Assembly (NCBI GenBank): GCA_017794925.1
Contig: CP051238.1
Location: forward strand, 3,088,345-3,152,344
Direction of reading: 5' to 3'
Length of the DNA: 64,000 bases
Origin: Aestuariibacter sp.
Lineage (GTDB): Bacteria > Pseudomonadota > Gammaproteobacteria > Enterobacterales > Alteromonadaceae
Shown here: one piece after another, positions 1-9,138 of the stretch
Layout of the letters: each line of letters starts with the position of its first letter
How positions within the stretch are numbered: position 1 is the stretch's first letter
The notes under the pieces: model-generated
Seen by the model: only the letters and a program-made list of their open reading frames with translations
What the model was told of the DNA's origin: nothing
Database searches by the model: none
Position numbers and translations under genes: made by a program

Positions 1-1
1 G

Positions 2-673
2 GGCACAACCCTGGCAGAGCAGATTCTATCGATTGTAGATGATTACTATGCCGGTGGTGAGACTCCGGCACTCGAGTACGCGCTGGGCTTCACAAAAGAG
101 GGCGGAAATTACACGCAATCTTTAATTGATGGGACGCCGATTGATTGGCGTGCTGCCTGTGAGGCTTATGAGGACTATTTCTCCCAGTTCGCTAACTTTT
201 CAGGTAACTTGATTGTAAATAAGGTTCCAACTAATTTCTTCCACGTTGGGTTAATTAAGTTGATGTTTCCAAAAGCAAAGATCATTAACATGCATCGCGA
301 CCCGCTGGACGTGGCAGTGTCGGTGTTTTTTGAAACCTTTTCGCAGTACTTCGCTTATACCAATGACTTAAAAGACATTTTCTTTGTTTATGACCAATAC
401 CAGCGTTTAATGAAGCACTGGAATTCGCTGTTTGAACAAGATGTGCTTACGGTGTCCTATCAATCCCTGGTGAGCGATTATCAGACACAAGTGGATAACA
501 TAGGACGCTTTTTAGGGCGTACACTTCCATCCGCAGATGAAATTCGCGGTGCCAGTAATCACGTAGAAACCCCCAGTTTGTGGCAGGTTCGCCAGCCTAT
601 TAATACTAATGCAGTAAAAAAATGGAAGCGATACGAAAAACAACTGGACGAATTTGTAAAACAATACAGTTAA
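2..673 (+). CDS. Sulfotransferase family protein, 5'-truncated by window edge
   Basis: The reading frame is open from base 2 to the TAA at 671-673, giving 223 visible residues. The first internal Met (base 209) is not the start. The visible N-terminus reads GTTLAEQIL, which fits the end of the 5'-phosphosulfate loop (P-R-S-G-T-T-L) of PAPS-dependent sulfotransferases, so only a small N-terminal part (or an N-terminal TPR region) is missing. Further on, IINMHRDPLDVAVS matches the 3'-phosphate binding motif with its Arg and Ser. The C-terminal QPINTNAVKKWKRYE matches the K/R-x-x-x-W-R-K-Y stretch typical of TPR-linked bacterial sulfotransferases. The family transfers sulfonate from PAPS to a hydroxyl or amine; the acceptor here is unknown. 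The next gene starts 45 bp downstream on the same strand. Confidence 0.85.
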   Translation, partial: GTTLAEQILSIVDDYYAGGETPALEYALGFTKEGGNYTQSLIDGTPIDWRAACEAYEDYFSQFANFSGNLIVNKVPTNFFHVGLIKLMFPKAKIINMHRDPLDVAVSVFFETFSQYFAYTNDLKDIFFVYDQYQRLMKHWNSLFEQDVLTVSYQSLVSDYQTQVDNIGRFLGRTLPSADEIRGASNHVETPSLWQVRQPINTNAVKKWKRYEKQLDEFVKQYS

Positions 674-718
674 TTATCGCGCGTTAATTGGTGCCTGATT
701 GCTTAGGAGTAGGAATGC

Positions 719-1090
719 ATGGAAGCAAAAATTGATATTCTTTTTTATTTGTTCGGCACTTGTATGTTGCTGTGGTTCATTCGCACGGCGATCAGTCTTA
801 AAAGCATCCTGTTTCCGCGAATAAATGAAAGGTTCACTCGCAGACTCTCAAACTGGAGTTCTAAAGGCGACTACCAGTCAATTCTGGAAAATGTCGATAG
901 CATGATTGCCATGTACCCTGGTGATGCCGATTTTATGTGGGCAAAGGCCAGGGCACTGTTTAAGGTGGGTAAACGTGATGAAGCCCTAGTCCTGTTTACT
1001 CAAATAAGCCAGGAAGAGCCGTTGTGGAAAGAAGATGCCGAGAAATATATTTCCAGCATAAATGCCTATCTCCAATCCGAAACAAAGTAA
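719..1090 (+). CDS. Small membrane-anchored TPR-like protein
   Basis: 123 residues. An N-terminal hydrophobic segment at about residues 8-26 looks like a single membrane anchor and is followed by a basic stretch (RINERFTRR). Residues about 45-115 read as one or two TPR-type helix pairs: alternating small/large hydrophobics, PGDADFMWAKARALFKVGKRDEA, then a second helix after EEP. An AGGAG ribosome site at about 705-709 sits 9 bases before the ATG. I do not recognise a named family. A TPR hairpin on a membrane tether suggests a protein-protein adaptor at the inner membrane. It follows the sulfotransferase closely and may be co-transcribed with it; a 204-bp gap without recognisable genes separates it from the next gene. 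Confidence 0.7.
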   Translation: MEAKIDILFYLFGTCMLLWFIRTAISLKSILFPRINERFTRRLSNWSSKGDYQSILENVDSMIAMYPGDADFMWAKARALFKVGKRDEALVLFTQISQEEPLWKEDAEKYISSINAYLQSETK

Positions 1091-1294
1091 CCGTTTTATG
1101 CTCTTTTGAGTACATCCTGACAGCAACACCTGTTTACAGATTGTCGCAGACTTCGCTCGTTGTTATGGGCTATTGTACGATTTGCTAAATTATGCGAACA
1201 ATTCGTCGGGTAACTGACCGGTTAAATTTGCATACTGAAAGGGTTAAAAAATACATTCAGCCTGTGCCAACTATGCAGGCAAAGGAACGCCGAA

Positions 1295-2728
1295 ATGAGC
1301 ATAACGCAAATCATTACCCTACTTATGTTACTGGTAAGCATTATCGGTAATTTGGCGGAGGCAAAAGAAAGCAATGCGCCTCAAGCCGAAACTATGACAC
1401 CCGGGTCGATATTAGAAATTAGTGCGTCGATGATCGACAACTATGTTGAGTCAGGTTGGTTTTCCGGCAATATTCTTGTCGGTAGCGGTAGTGGGGCAAG
1501 TGTCCTGCAATCATATGGATATGCAGATATAGCAGAACACATACCCAATCAGGCTTGTACCCGTTTTAACGTTGGTTCCATTGCTAAAATTTACACTGCA
1601 GTATTAGTGCTTCAATACATCGAAAAAGGTACGTTTAGCCTGGATACGTCGATTGCTGAAACCGGTGTTAACATCGATATAGACCCTGACATTGCAAAGA
1701 ACGTCACTATAGGCCACTTGCTAAAGCATAAAGCCGGATTCAGCGATATATTCATTCCTGACTACATGGAAGACCCGCTTAAATTCGATACCCTGACCAA
1801 GAAAATTGCGTTACTCAGAAACAAGCCGCTGCTATTTGAACCGGGTACGGACCAACGTTACTCCAACTACGGTTATATTTTGCTTGGTGCCGTATTGGAA
1901 GGTTTTTCAGGTAAGTCTTTTGGGGCGTTATTGCGAGACAATATTTTTGACGTGGTGAACGGAAAAACAGCTTCATTATATCGGTTGGATGGCAATAAAT
2001 GTCAGTCTGAACGCTACGTGTTTAGCCTTGAACAGACGTTGGCGTTAACCGATTTTCGTGAAGTATCCGGTCCCGACGGCGGTATTGAAGCGACGGTGGA
2101 TGACGTATACGCGTTTTTTCACACACTGTTTTTTACCGACAAGCTGTTAACGCGACAAGACGAACCGTTTAACTGGTACTTTGGTGAGAATTCTCATTTT
2201 GGTGCTTATGGTGGCGGGACAGGCGTTAGCGCTGCCGTTGAAGTATTACGTGATCAGGAAATTATTATTGTTGCACTTGCAAACAGTGATGAATTGGTTG
2301 CAGAAAGAATTTCAAACCGCATGGTAGCGTTAGCGTTGGATAACGACGTTGCGCCATTTGCGTTACCCCCCAAGCATTTTGTCTATCAGCAGTATCGGGC
2401 GTTAAGTGTCGAAGGCTTCAAAGCCAACTTTGCCCAGGTCTACAAACAGCACGGGTATTCCAGCTTTATGGGTAAAGCCATCAATGAAGCAGGATTGAGC
2501 CTTGCCAGAGCGGGAATGACAGAAGCGTCGTTAGAGGTTATTGGGTTTCTGAGTCATTTTTATCCAACAGCGCCGCAAGCGTATGACAGCCTGGCTTATG
2601 TTTATTATTTACAAGGTGATACTCAACGTGCCCAAGCGGCCTTTAAACAAGCGTTGTCTTTCAGTGCCCATTTTAACAGTGACTATCATGCCAATAATTA
2701 CAGTGTAAACTGGCAGGAAGGCAAGTGA
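1295..2728 (+). CDS. Secreted beta-lactamase-family serine hydrolase with C-terminal TPR-like region
   Basis: 477 residues. Residues 1-23 are a signal peptide (hydrophobic core, AEA end). The penicillin-binding-protein-like/class C beta-lactamase fold is indicated by the S-x-x-K nucleophile motif S95-I-A-K98, the Y-x-N motif Y189-S-N191, and a Gly-rich strand (AYGGGTGVSAAVEV) near residue 303 in place of the usual H/K-T-G. Such proteins act in the periplasm as D-aminopeptidases, esterases or beta-lactamase-like hydrolases; the substrate cannot be read from sequence. The last 80 or so residues form helical TPR-like repeats (AGMTEASLEVIGF, then AYVYYLQGDTQRAQAAFKQAL), an arrangement also seen in other marine serine hydrolases. 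The stop codon overlaps the start of the next gene (GTGA), so the two are translationally coupled. Confidence 0.85.
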   Translation: MSITQIITLLMLLVSIIGNLAEAKESNAPQAETMTPGSILEISASMIDNYVESGWFSGNILVGSGSGASVLQSYGYADIAEHIPNQACTRFNVGSIAKIYTAVLVLQYIEKGTFSLDTSIAETGVNIDIDPDIAKNVTIGHLLKHKAGFSDIFIPDYMEDPLKFDTLTKKIALLRNKPLLFEPGTDQRYSNYGYILLGAVLEGFSGKSFGALLRDNIFDVVNGKTASLYRLDGNKCQSERYVFSLEQTLALTDFREVSGPDGGIEATVDDVYAFFHTLFFTDKLLTRQDEPFNWYFGENSHFGAYGGGTGVSAAVEVLRDQEIIIVALANSDELVAERISNRMVALALDNDVAPFALPPKHFVYQQYRALSVEGFKANFAQVYKQHGYSSFMGKAINEAGLSLARAGMTEASLEVIGFLSHFYPTAPQAYDSLAYVYYLQGDTQRAQAAFKQALSFSAHFNSDYHANNYSVNWQEGK

Positions 2729-3141
2729 ACCTGCCTGCCAATGCAGTTGCTAAATGCACATCCAGTTTCTGTATTCTGGTTTACATGGTCTTGCTACCTT
2801 ACCTTGAATGGAACGCTTCCCACGTTTTTAATCCTGCATGGCCTGCACATGCGCGATTCCATGAAGTTTGGCAGTTATGCACCAATACGTTACTTGGAGG
2901 ACTGGCACTTTGGTTCGTCTGGCGACGATCGGATTTGTTCACTGCAGCTATGATAACGAGCTGCATTATGGGCGGCATATTTTTAGCCAATAGCCTGTCA
3001 ACGCAACTGTCGTTAAGCGTACAATCTGATAATGCACTAGCGCCTGTTCTGGGGGTGGATTTGGCGGTGTTAATTGCCGTTATCGTAGTAGCAATATCCT
3101 TCATTTCAGCTTTTCTTGACCGTCAGTCCAAACCTGTGTAG
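2725..3141 (+). CDS. Four-TM hypothetical membrane protein coupled to the serine hydrolase
   Basis: 138 residues, starting at a GTG that shares four bases (GTGA) with the stop of the preceding hydrolase. Four hydrophobic helices are visible, at about residues 13-27, 50-66, 72-90 and 108-131, with short loops and a basic C-terminal tail (DRQSKPV). No catalytic motif or family signature was recognised. The overlap start implies synthesis in step with the serine hydrolase, so a role in the same envelope process is a reasonable inference. The competing overlapping frames on both strands lack a ribosome site and are treated as shadows. Confidence 0.65.
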   Translation: MNLPANAVAKCTSSFCILVYMVLLPYLEWNASHVFNPAWPAHARFHEVWQLCTNTLLGGLALWFVWRRSDLFTAAMITSCIMGGIFLANSLSTQLSLSVQSDNALAPVLGVDLAVLIAVIVVAISFISAFLDRQSKPV

Positions 3142-3271
3142 TTACTGCGATTTTCCCATGTGAAAATGATTTATCTGTACGAATTGCAGGTGATTGTGTA
3201 CGTACTATCGCAAAGACTATCTGGTTAATCACTACCATAGCCTGACTTTAAGATTATTTTTGGAGGCAGCT

Positions 3272-4087
3272 ATGAGTAACAGTCAGTATTTAGTCATTGG
3301 CGCAACGGGCAAAACAGGTAAACGGGTGATCAGTAAATTACGGGCAGCGCATAAAACCGTGAAGGCGGCAAGTCGGTCGGGCAGTGTAATTTTTGATTGG
3401 AATGATAAATCGAATTGGCCTGACGTCTTACGTAATGTAAAAGCCATGTATGTTACGTATTTCCCTGATCTTGCTATACCAGGTGCTCCGGACGATATCA
3501 GAGCGCTTTGCGAGCTAGCAAGACAGCAAAATGTGGGTCACATTACACTGCTTTCGGGACGGGGAGAGAGTGAAGCACTTGCCTGCGAGCGTATTGTTAC
3601 ATCATCTGGCATGTCGTGGACCGTGGTGCGTGCATCCTGGTTCATGCAAAACTTTACGGAAGGCTTGTTCGCTCAGTTTTTAATGGATGGCTCGGTAGCT
3701 TTGCCTGTGGGTGATGTTAAAGAGCCTTTTGTTGATATTGATGATATAGCGGATATTGCCTTTGATTCGTTGATCAATGACAAACATAAAAACAAACTGT
3801 ACGAGGTAACGGGCCCGGATTTGTTGAGCTTTAGTGATGTGGTTGAGGCGTTTAACCAAGCTTTTCAACGCAAAGGGGCGTTTCACCAAATATCACTGCC
3901 ATTGTTTTCCGAAAATCTCACCCGGATAGGCGTGGATGAAGGTGCGATTGCTATACTTCACTATCTCTTCACCGAAGTGTTAGATGGCAGAAATGCTAAT
4001 CTGGCTGATGGTGTGCAACAGGCGTTAGGCCGGCCGCCAACATCATTTAAAACATTTCTTCAAAAAAACCGCCATGTGTTTGACTGA
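3272..4087 (+). CDS. NmrA-like NAD(P)-binding protein (atypical SDR)
   Basis: 271 residues from the ATG at 3272, chosen because GGAGG lies 5 bases upstream (3262-3266) and the nucleotide-binding motif then begins at once (YLVIGATGKTGKRV). The upstream in-frame extension to 3194 has no ribosome site. The protein resembles NmrA/AgnL-type atypical short-chain dehydrogenases: GATGxTG Rossmann loop, a short second strand ending AASRSG, an acidic strand, and a central TLLSGRGES segment; it lacks the classical YxxxK pair. Such proteins are redox sensors or NAD(P)H-dependent reductases in the cytoplasm. Substrate unknown. It ends at a strong terminator shared with the convergent bcp gene. Confidence 0.8.
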   Translation: MSNSQYLVIGATGKTGKRVISKLRAAHKTVKAASRSGSVIFDWNDKSNWPDVLRNVKAMYVTYFPDLAIPGAPDDIRALCELARQQNVGHITLLSGRGESEALACERIVTSSGMSWTVVRASWFMQNFTEGLFAQFLMDGSVALPVGDVKEPFVDIDDIADIAFDSLINDKHKNKLYEVTGPDLLSFSDVVEAFNQAFQRKGAFHQISLPLFSENLTRIGVDEGAIAILHYLFTEVLDGRNANLADGVQQALGRPPTSFKTFLQKNRHVFD

Positions 4088-4095
4088 CACATAAA

Positions 4096-4125
4096 CAATA
4101 AAGCCGGCTTAAACCGGCTTTATTG
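4096..4125. terminator. Bidirectional intrinsic terminator
   Basis: Perfect 12-bp inverted repeat, 4096-4107 and 4114-4125, with a 6-base loop. A/T-rich arms give it T-runs in both directions between the convergent NmrA-like gene and bcp. Confidence 0.85.
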
Positions 4126-4131
4126 TATTAG

Positions 4132-4596
4132 TTAGGCATTCAGGTAATTGAGTATTACCAGGTGATGTTCCTTGGTTTTAAATTTGTCAAAAACCTGTTC
4201 AACCTTGCCGTCTTCATCAATCAAAAAGCTGATGCGGTGAATGCCGTCATATTCTTTACCCATAAATTTCTTCGGGCCCCATACACCAAAAGCATCGGCA
4301 ACAGCATGGTCTTCGTCAGATAGTAGCGTAAAATTCAACTGCTCTTTTTCAATAAACTTTGGCAGACGCTTAACGGCGTCCGGGCTTATACCCAATACTA
4401 CAACATTGTGTTGTTTGAGTTCCTGCTGGATATCGCGCAAGCCTTGAGCCTGAACGGTACAACCTGGTGTCATTGCTTTGGGGTAGAAGTAAACCAGTAC
4501 TTTTTTACCTTGAAACGATGCCAGCGAAACACTGTCACCGTCTTGATTGGAAAGGGTAAAGGCTGGCGCCGTATCGCCTGCTACGAGAGTTTTCAT
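4132..4596 (-). CDS. bcp: Thioredoxin-dependent thiol peroxidase BCP (one-Cys form)
   Basis: 154 residues, the normal length for BCP/PrxQ peroxiredoxins, which reduce H2O2 and organic hydroperoxides in the cytoplasm. The peroxidatic site is PKAMTPGCTVQ with Cys46. In E. coli BCP the resolving Cys lies five residues later (Cys50, TPGCTVQAC); here that position is Gln51, and Cys46 is the only Cys in the protein. It must therefore recycle through an external thiol, as in other one-Cys BCP members. It lies 3 bp downstream of gcvR on the same strand, an arrangement shared with E. coli, and is probably co-transcribed with it. Confidence 0.93.
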   Translation of the reverse strand: MKTLVAGDTAPAFTLSNQDGDSVSLASFQGKKVLVYFYPKAMTPGCTVQAQGLRDIQQELKQHNVVVLGISPDAVKRLPKFIEKEQLNFTLLSDEDHAVADAFGVWGPKKFMGKEYDGIHRISFLIDEDGKVEQVFDKFKTKEHHLVILNYLNA

Positions 4597-4599
4597 GGT

Positions 4600-5133
4600 T
4601 TATCCTTTGTGTTTATCTACAATTTTTCCGGTTAAGTGAAGAACCTGGCACAGCAACTCAAGGCGATATTGAAATTCAGCCAGGTGAACGTCATCGGGTA
4701 TGTTAACTACCAGCTTGAAGCGCATCATTTTATGTCCGTTGGCTTCATCGACTGACGTGGTCTGTCTGAATGCACTGATCGATACCTGTTGGTCGGCAAA
4801 AAAACGCGTAACTGCCTGGATCTGTCCTGGATTATCTACACCGCTAAATTCGACATCGTAAAGATGGGTCAGGTTTTGTTTAGTGTGCTCACGAGTACGC
4901 TTCAGAATAGAGAGCAGATCACGTCGCTGACACAGTTCCGGAATACTAAGCTCCACACGTGTTATCGCAGTATGAGAACCTTCAATGATCATGGTCAGTG
5001 AAAATTCCTGCCCATAAATGGCATGGCGACTATCCAGAATATTACATTCAGATTCGCTGACCAGAGTGGCGATATCACTTAAAATACCCACTTGATCAGT
5101 TCCTAATATTACGGCGATTAATTGATGTTTCAT
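4600..5133 (-). CDS. gcvR: Glycine cleavage system transcriptional repressor GcvR
   Basis: 177 residues made of two ACT domains (about 5-80 and 92-168). The first opens with the ACT motif LIAVILGTDQVGILSDIATLV; the second has the D-N-P-G-Q-I turn. GcvR binds GcvA and represses the glycine cleavage operon when glycine is low; it has no DNA-binding domain. Position confirms the call: it is followed by bcp and faces dapA across a 229-bp divergent gap, as in E. coli. Confidence 0.9.
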   Translation of the reverse strand: MKHQLIAVILGTDQVGILSDIATLVSESECNILDSRHAIYGQEFSLTMIIEGSHTAITRVELSIPELCQRRDLLSILKRTREHTKQNLTHLYDVEFSGVDNPGQIQAVTRFFADQQVSISAFRQTTSVDEANGHKMMRFKLVVNIPDDVHLAEFQYRLELLCQVLHLTGKIVDKHKG

Positions 5134-5362
5134 AAACCCGACTCACGCTATGGGGCGCCGATTCTAACATAGTACTTTATAAAGTCGAATTGCCCGGATG
5201 ACTCATAAAACGCTTTATATAATCAAAAGATAGCCGGACAAAAAAATCAGAATATCCTGACGACCTATATTTTAGTGTAATAATGGCTATTGAATCACGG
5301 CAAACGCTTGTTTTTATGCAGCCTGACAATTACCATGTGCGCTCGAAAAAAGTGGAGAGATT

Positions 5363-6247
5363 ATGTTTACCGGTAGTTACGTTGCACTAGTTACACCGAT
5401 GCTTGACAATGGCCAGATCGATTACGAAGCGTTGCATGCACTGGTTGAGTTTCATATCCAGCAGGGCACACATGGTATTGTTTCTGTGGGTACCACAGGT
5501 GAGTCAGCCACCTTGCCATTTGATGAGCACATCGAAGTTGTGAAACAAACGGTCGCAGCCGCAGCAGGTAGAACGAAGATCATTGCTGGTAGTGGCGCTA
5601 ACGCCACGGATGAAGCCATTTTCCTGAGTGAGCAAATGGCCGGTTTGGGCATAGACGGCTTCCTTAGCGTTGTGCCTTATTACAACAAGCCCCAGCAAAA
5701 AGGCATGATCGCACACTTTACTGCCATTGCAGATGCAACAGATATTCCTGTTATTCTGTACAATGTGCCCGGACGTACCGTTGCAGACATGCTGCCAGAA
5801 ACGGTTGCAGAACTGGCAAAGCACAAAAACATTGTAGGCCTGAAAGATGCCACGGGTGACATAGCACGTTTAAAAGCCACCCAGGCTTTGGTAGGCGACG
5901 ATTTCGCGCTATTGAGTGGTGATGACGGTTCGTCGGCTGAATTCTTGTGTGAAGGTGGTCACGGCGTTATTTCAGTGACTGCCAACATTGTGCCTAAGGC
6001 AATTGCACAGATGTGCGAAGCTGCTTTGGAAGGCGACAATGCCCGCTGTATGGACATTAATGCGGGTATTGAGAAACTTCATTCCGCGTTGTTTATTGAA
6101 CCCAATCCAGTGATGCCGAAATGGGCATTGTACAAAATGGGACTGATGAAAAGCCCATTTTTGCGATTACCGATGGTTTTACCGGAACTTGCGAGCCAAA
6201 AAAGCATCGAAGAGTTATTAGTTGAATACGCCATCATTTCTGAATAA
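5363..6247 (+). CDS. dapA: 4-hydroxy-tetrahydrodipicolinate synthase
   Basis: 294 residues, the standard length. DapA condenses pyruvate with aspartate semialdehyde at the branch to lysine and meso-diaminopimelate for peptidoglycan. Family marks: GTTGESATL near residue 44 (Thr pair of the proton relay), YNVPGRT with the relay Tyr and carboxylate-binding Arg, and GLKDATG with the Schiff-base Lys. GGAGAG stands just upstream of the ATG. bamC follows after 9 bp and purC after a further 14 bp, forming the dapA-bamC-purC operon known from E. coli. Confidence 0.97.
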   Translation: MFTGSYVALVTPMLDNGQIDYEALHALVEFHIQQGTHGIVSVGTTGESATLPFDEHIEVVKQTVAAAAGRTKIIAGSGANATDEAIFLSEQMAGLGIDGFLSVVPYYNKPQQKGMIAHFTAIADATDIPVILYNVPGRTVADMLPETVAELAKHKNIVGLKDATGDIARLKATQALVGDDFALLSGDDGSSAEFLCEGGHGVISVTANIVPKAIAQMCEAALEGDNARCMDINAGIEKLHSALFIEPNPVMPKWALYKMGLMKSPFLRLPMVLPELASQKSIEELLVEYAIISE

Positions 6248-6256
6248 GAGATAATT

Positions 6257-7360
6257 ATGAATAAAAAACTGGCTCTGGTGAGCGGTATTGCCAGCCTTGT
6301 TCTGACAGCTTGCGCTTCACAACAGGAACGCGTGACTGCGTCGGGAAGCTATTCCTACGTCAAATCCACCGAGAGAACGCGCCTGCAGGTGCCTGCAGAC
6401 CTGGATTCACCAGAATTTAGTAACGACTTTGCTATTCCCGATGTTAACCAGCCAGACAGTGAGCAACTGATCGGTCGAAATCTTGAAGTCGTGCCACCAT
6501 CACTGGTTATTCCGTTAGTGACAGGTTCGCACGTACAGGAAGGTTCCAAAGGCGCGACGGTATTGTTGGATCAGGTTAAAGACAGTGAATCTCTTGATAA
6601 AACTATCTGGAATTCGTTAATTGGTTATCTTGAAGATCGCAATGTCGCTGTTGAGAACTTCGATCCTGCTACGGGTCAGCTGAAAACAGGTTGGATGGTC
6701 ATAAACCCGAAAGATGAAGAAGGCAGCTGGTTTGACTGGTCTTCAGATACCGAAACACCCGCCAAGGGGCAATATCGGTTCCAGTTAGAGATGAAACCTC
6801 ATGGCCGGACAGCGCAATTAACGGTATCACTGATGGATTTTGAACAAGGCCAAGCGAGCCTGGCAGATCTTACGTCCATGCAGCGTCGTCGTGATGAGGT
6901 ATCGGTGCTTAACCGTGTGATTGGGCATTATGAATATCTGAATCAGTTGGAGACCAATCAGCGTATTGCCATGATCCGCCAGGGTTTGGGTATGGAAATG
7001 GGCTTTGACGCAGACGGCAATCCAGCTTTTGTGGTGGATTCTAAATACGACATTGCCTGGCCTCGAATTCAGTTGGTATTGCGTAAGCTTGGATTTAACG
7101 TGAAAGATCTCGATAAATCTAACGGTTTGATTTTTGTTCAGTATACCGATGAGAATGTGAGCTGGTGGAAAAACGTATTTTCATCAGACAAAGCGCAGTT
7201 ACTGGATTATGACGAATACCGCCTGAAAATTACCAATCTGGGTGAGAAGACTGCCATTACGTTTATGAATAACGAGAGTGAACCATTTGATGCTAAAATG
7301 GTAACCAAGCTGTTCAAACCTTTTGAACAGGTAATGACTGAAGACGGCCTAGACATTTAA
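6257..7360 (+). CDS. bamC: Outer membrane assembly lipoprotein BamC
   Basis: 367 residues. A lipoprotein signal ends at the lipobox LTAC (Cys19), after which comes the extended unstructured BamD-binding segment (about 20-90) and two helix-grip domains. BamC (NlpB) is a subunit of the BAM complex that inserts beta-barrel proteins into the outer membrane. It lies between dapA and purC, the position of nlpB in E. coli. Somewhat longer than the E. coli protein (344). Confidence 0.93.
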   Translation: MNKKLALVSGIASLVLTACASQQERVTASGSYSYVKSTERTRLQVPADLDSPEFSNDFAIPDVNQPDSEQLIGRNLEVVPPSLVIPLVTGSHVQEGSKGATVLLDQVKDSESLDKTIWNSLIGYLEDRNVAVENFDPATGQLKTGWMVINPKDEEGSWFDWSSDTETPAKGQYRFQLEMKPHGRTAQLTVSLMDFEQGQASLADLTSMQRRRDEVSVLNRVIGHYEYLNQLETNQRIAMIRQGLGMEMGFDADGNPAFVVDSKYDIAWPRIQLVLRKLGFNVKDLDKSNGLIFVQYTDENVSWWKNVFSSDKAQLLDYDEYRLKITNLGEKTAITFMNNESEPFDAKMVTKLFKPFEQVMTEDGLDI

Positions 7361-7374
7361 CTAAGAGACACACA

Positions 7375-8088
7375 ATGGAAAAACGCGAAGAGCTTTATCG
7401 TGGTAAAGCCAAAACTGTATACCTGACTGATGACAGCGATAAACTGATTCTTTATTTTCGTAATGATACATCGGCTTTCGATGGCGAAAAAATTGAACAG
7501 CTGGATCGTAAAGGTGAAGTGAACAATAAGTTTAATCACTTTATCATGAACAAGCTGGAAGAAGCGGGTATTGCTACTCAGGTAGAAGAGTTGCTTTCTG
7601 ATACTGAGTCTTTAGTTAAAAAGCTGGATATGATCCCGGTTGAATGCGTTGTTCGTAACGTTGCCGCTGGCTCATTGGTACGCCGTCTTGGTGTTGAAGA
7701 AGGCAAATTGCTGGATCCACCTTTGTTTGAGTTCTTCCTTAAGAACGATGCGTTACATGACCCAATGGTGAATGATTACCATATTGTGTCATTTGGTTGG
7801 GCGACGGAAGCACAAATTGCTCGCATGAAAGAACTGACGTTTGCCGTTAATAACGTATTGAAAGCCATGTTCGATGAAGCGGGTATGATTCTGGTTGATT
7901 ACAAACTGGAATTCGGCATTGATACTGCGGGCAACATTGTTCTGGGTGATGAGTTTACGCCTGATGGTTGCCGTTTGTGGGATAAAGAAACCCACAAGAA
8001 AATGGACAAAGATCGTTTCCGTCAGGGCTTAGGCTCTGTGGTTGAAACCTACATTGAAGTTGCAGAGCGTTTAGGCTTGTCGCTTTAA
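7375..8088 (+). CDS. purC: SAICAR synthase (phosphoribosylaminoimidazole-succinocarboxamide synthase)
   Basis: 237 residues, identical in length to the E. coli enzyme. PurC joins CAIR and aspartate with ATP in step seven of purine synthesis. Recognised stretches include [14 protein letters not shown] at the N-terminus, [13 protein letters not shown] and VDYKLEFG with [14 protein letters not shown] near the ATP/Mg site. Last gene of the dapA operon; an intrinsic terminator follows. Confidence 0.97.
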   Translation: MEKREELYRGKAKTVYLTDDSDKLILYFRNDTSAFDGEKIEQLDRKGEVNNKFNHFIMNKLEEAGIATQVEELLSDTESLVKKLDMIPVECVVRNVAAGSLVRRLGVEEGKLLDPPLFEFFLKNDALHDPMVNDYHIVSFGWATEAQIARMKELTFAVNNVLKAMFDEAGMILVDYKLEFGIDTAGNIVLGDEFTPDGCRLWDKETHKKMDKDRFRQGLGSVVETYIEVAERLGLSL

Positions 8089-8111
8089 TTAGTAAACGAA
8101 ATTTACTATTA

Positions 8112-8137
8112 AATACCCGCATTTGCGGGTATTTTTT
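8112..8137 (+). terminator. Intrinsic terminator after purC
   Basis: Nine-bp stem (8112-8120 with 8125-8133), 4-base loop, then a T-run to 8137. Confidence 0.9.
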
Positions 8138-8180
8138 TATCTGAATATGAATGATGAGGTTTGCTATCAGGACGAATGCT

Positions 8181-9032
8181 ATGAATATTTTTAAACTTAG
8201 CCTTTTGGCAAGCCTTGCAATGCTGGCTTTTGCAGCAAATTCATTACTGTGCAGAATGGCATTGGTAGAAACGGCGATCGACCCTGCCAGTTTTACAGCC
8301 TGGCGCCTTATAAGCGGTGCGGTTACGCTATTGGTCATTGTGTTGTTGTCGCAGTACTCGTTACCTAAGCGCGGCAATTGGTTTATGGGATTGGCCTTAT
8401 TTGTTTATGCTGCAGCATTCTCGTTTGCCTACATTACGATGACCGCAGGTGCGGGAGCGTTGGTATTGTTTGGTTCTGTTCAAATTACCATGCTGGTTTG
8501 GGGGATCATTCAGGGGGAACGTCTTTCTGCGACCCAATGGTTGGGTTTCGGACTGGCCGTAGCGGGTTTAATCATGCTCTTGTTGCCCAATAGCGCCGTA
8601 CCAGCGTTGGGTAGCGCGTTACTCATGGCGTTGGCCGGTATTGCCTGGGGTTTTTATTCAATCATGGGTAAAACGGCAGGTGCGCCGACCGAAGCAACAG
8701 CAGGCAACTTTTTAAGAGCTGCACCTATGGCGTTAATGCTCTTATTGGTATTTGCACCCGATGTTACTGCGAGTTTCGAAAATACCCCGGGAATTGCTTA
8801 TGCCATTGCCTCAGGGGCTGTTGCTTCTGGGGTGGGATATGCCATTTGGTATTCGGTACTGCCACACATTGCCGCTCTAAAAGCTGCGACTATTCAGCTG
8901 TCTGTTCCAGTGATTGCTATGATCATGGGGTGCGGAGCATTGCAAGAGCCCATCACTTATCGAATGTTACTCAGTGCTATTTGCGTGTTAGGCGGCATTG
9001 CCCTGGTTATCTGGGTAAAAGCGCAGCGCTGA
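8181..9032 (+). CDS. EamA/DMT-superfamily transporter
   Basis: 283 residues from the ATG at 8181; CAGGAC lies 7 bases upstream, whereas the longer in-frame ATG at 8151 has no ribosome site and would add ten polar residues before the first helix. About ten hydrophobic helices form two EamA repeats; the first shows FAANSLLCRMALVE and a following TAWRLISGA. Members export amino acids, nucleobases or other small metabolites through the inner membrane; the substrate is not predictable. It stands alone between the purC terminator and the convergent yfaE. Confidence 0.85.
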   Translation: MNIFKLSLLASLAMLAFAANSLLCRMALVETAIDPASFTAWRLISGAVTLLVIVLLSQYSLPKRGNWFMGLALFVYAAAFSFAYITMTAGAGALVLFGSVQITMLVWGIIQGERLSATQWLGFGLAVAGLIMLLLPNSAVPALGSALLMALAGIAWGFYSIMGKTAGAPTEATAGNFLRAAPMALMLLLVFAPDVTASFENTPGIAYAIASGAVASGVGYAIWYSVLPHIAALKAATIQLSVPVIAMIMGCGALQEPITYRMLLSAICVLGGIALVIWVKAQR

Positions 9033-9138
9033 TTGAGCCTTTCTACTTCACTTGTTCCGCAATGATATCGTTAATTTGATCACTGGTAGCTGTGATTGTT
9101 GATAGATGCCTTTAACTAAATGGGGTTACATTTGAACA

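Noticed and set aside
209..211. ATG at 209 as the start of the first gene
   Set aside because: The frame is open to base 2 and shows the PAPS-binding loop upstream, so the gene is truncated by the window.
2799..3104. 101-codon minus-strand frame over the 4-TM gene
   Set aside because: The plus frame is coupled to the hydrolase and has clear membrane helices; the antisense frame has neither motif nor ribosome site.
5134..5362. Lysine riboswitch or firm promoter before dapA
   Set aside because: A TATAAT occurs at 5218-5223 but no -35 at proper spacing, and no lysine-riboswitch-like structure could be recognised in the 229-bp gap.
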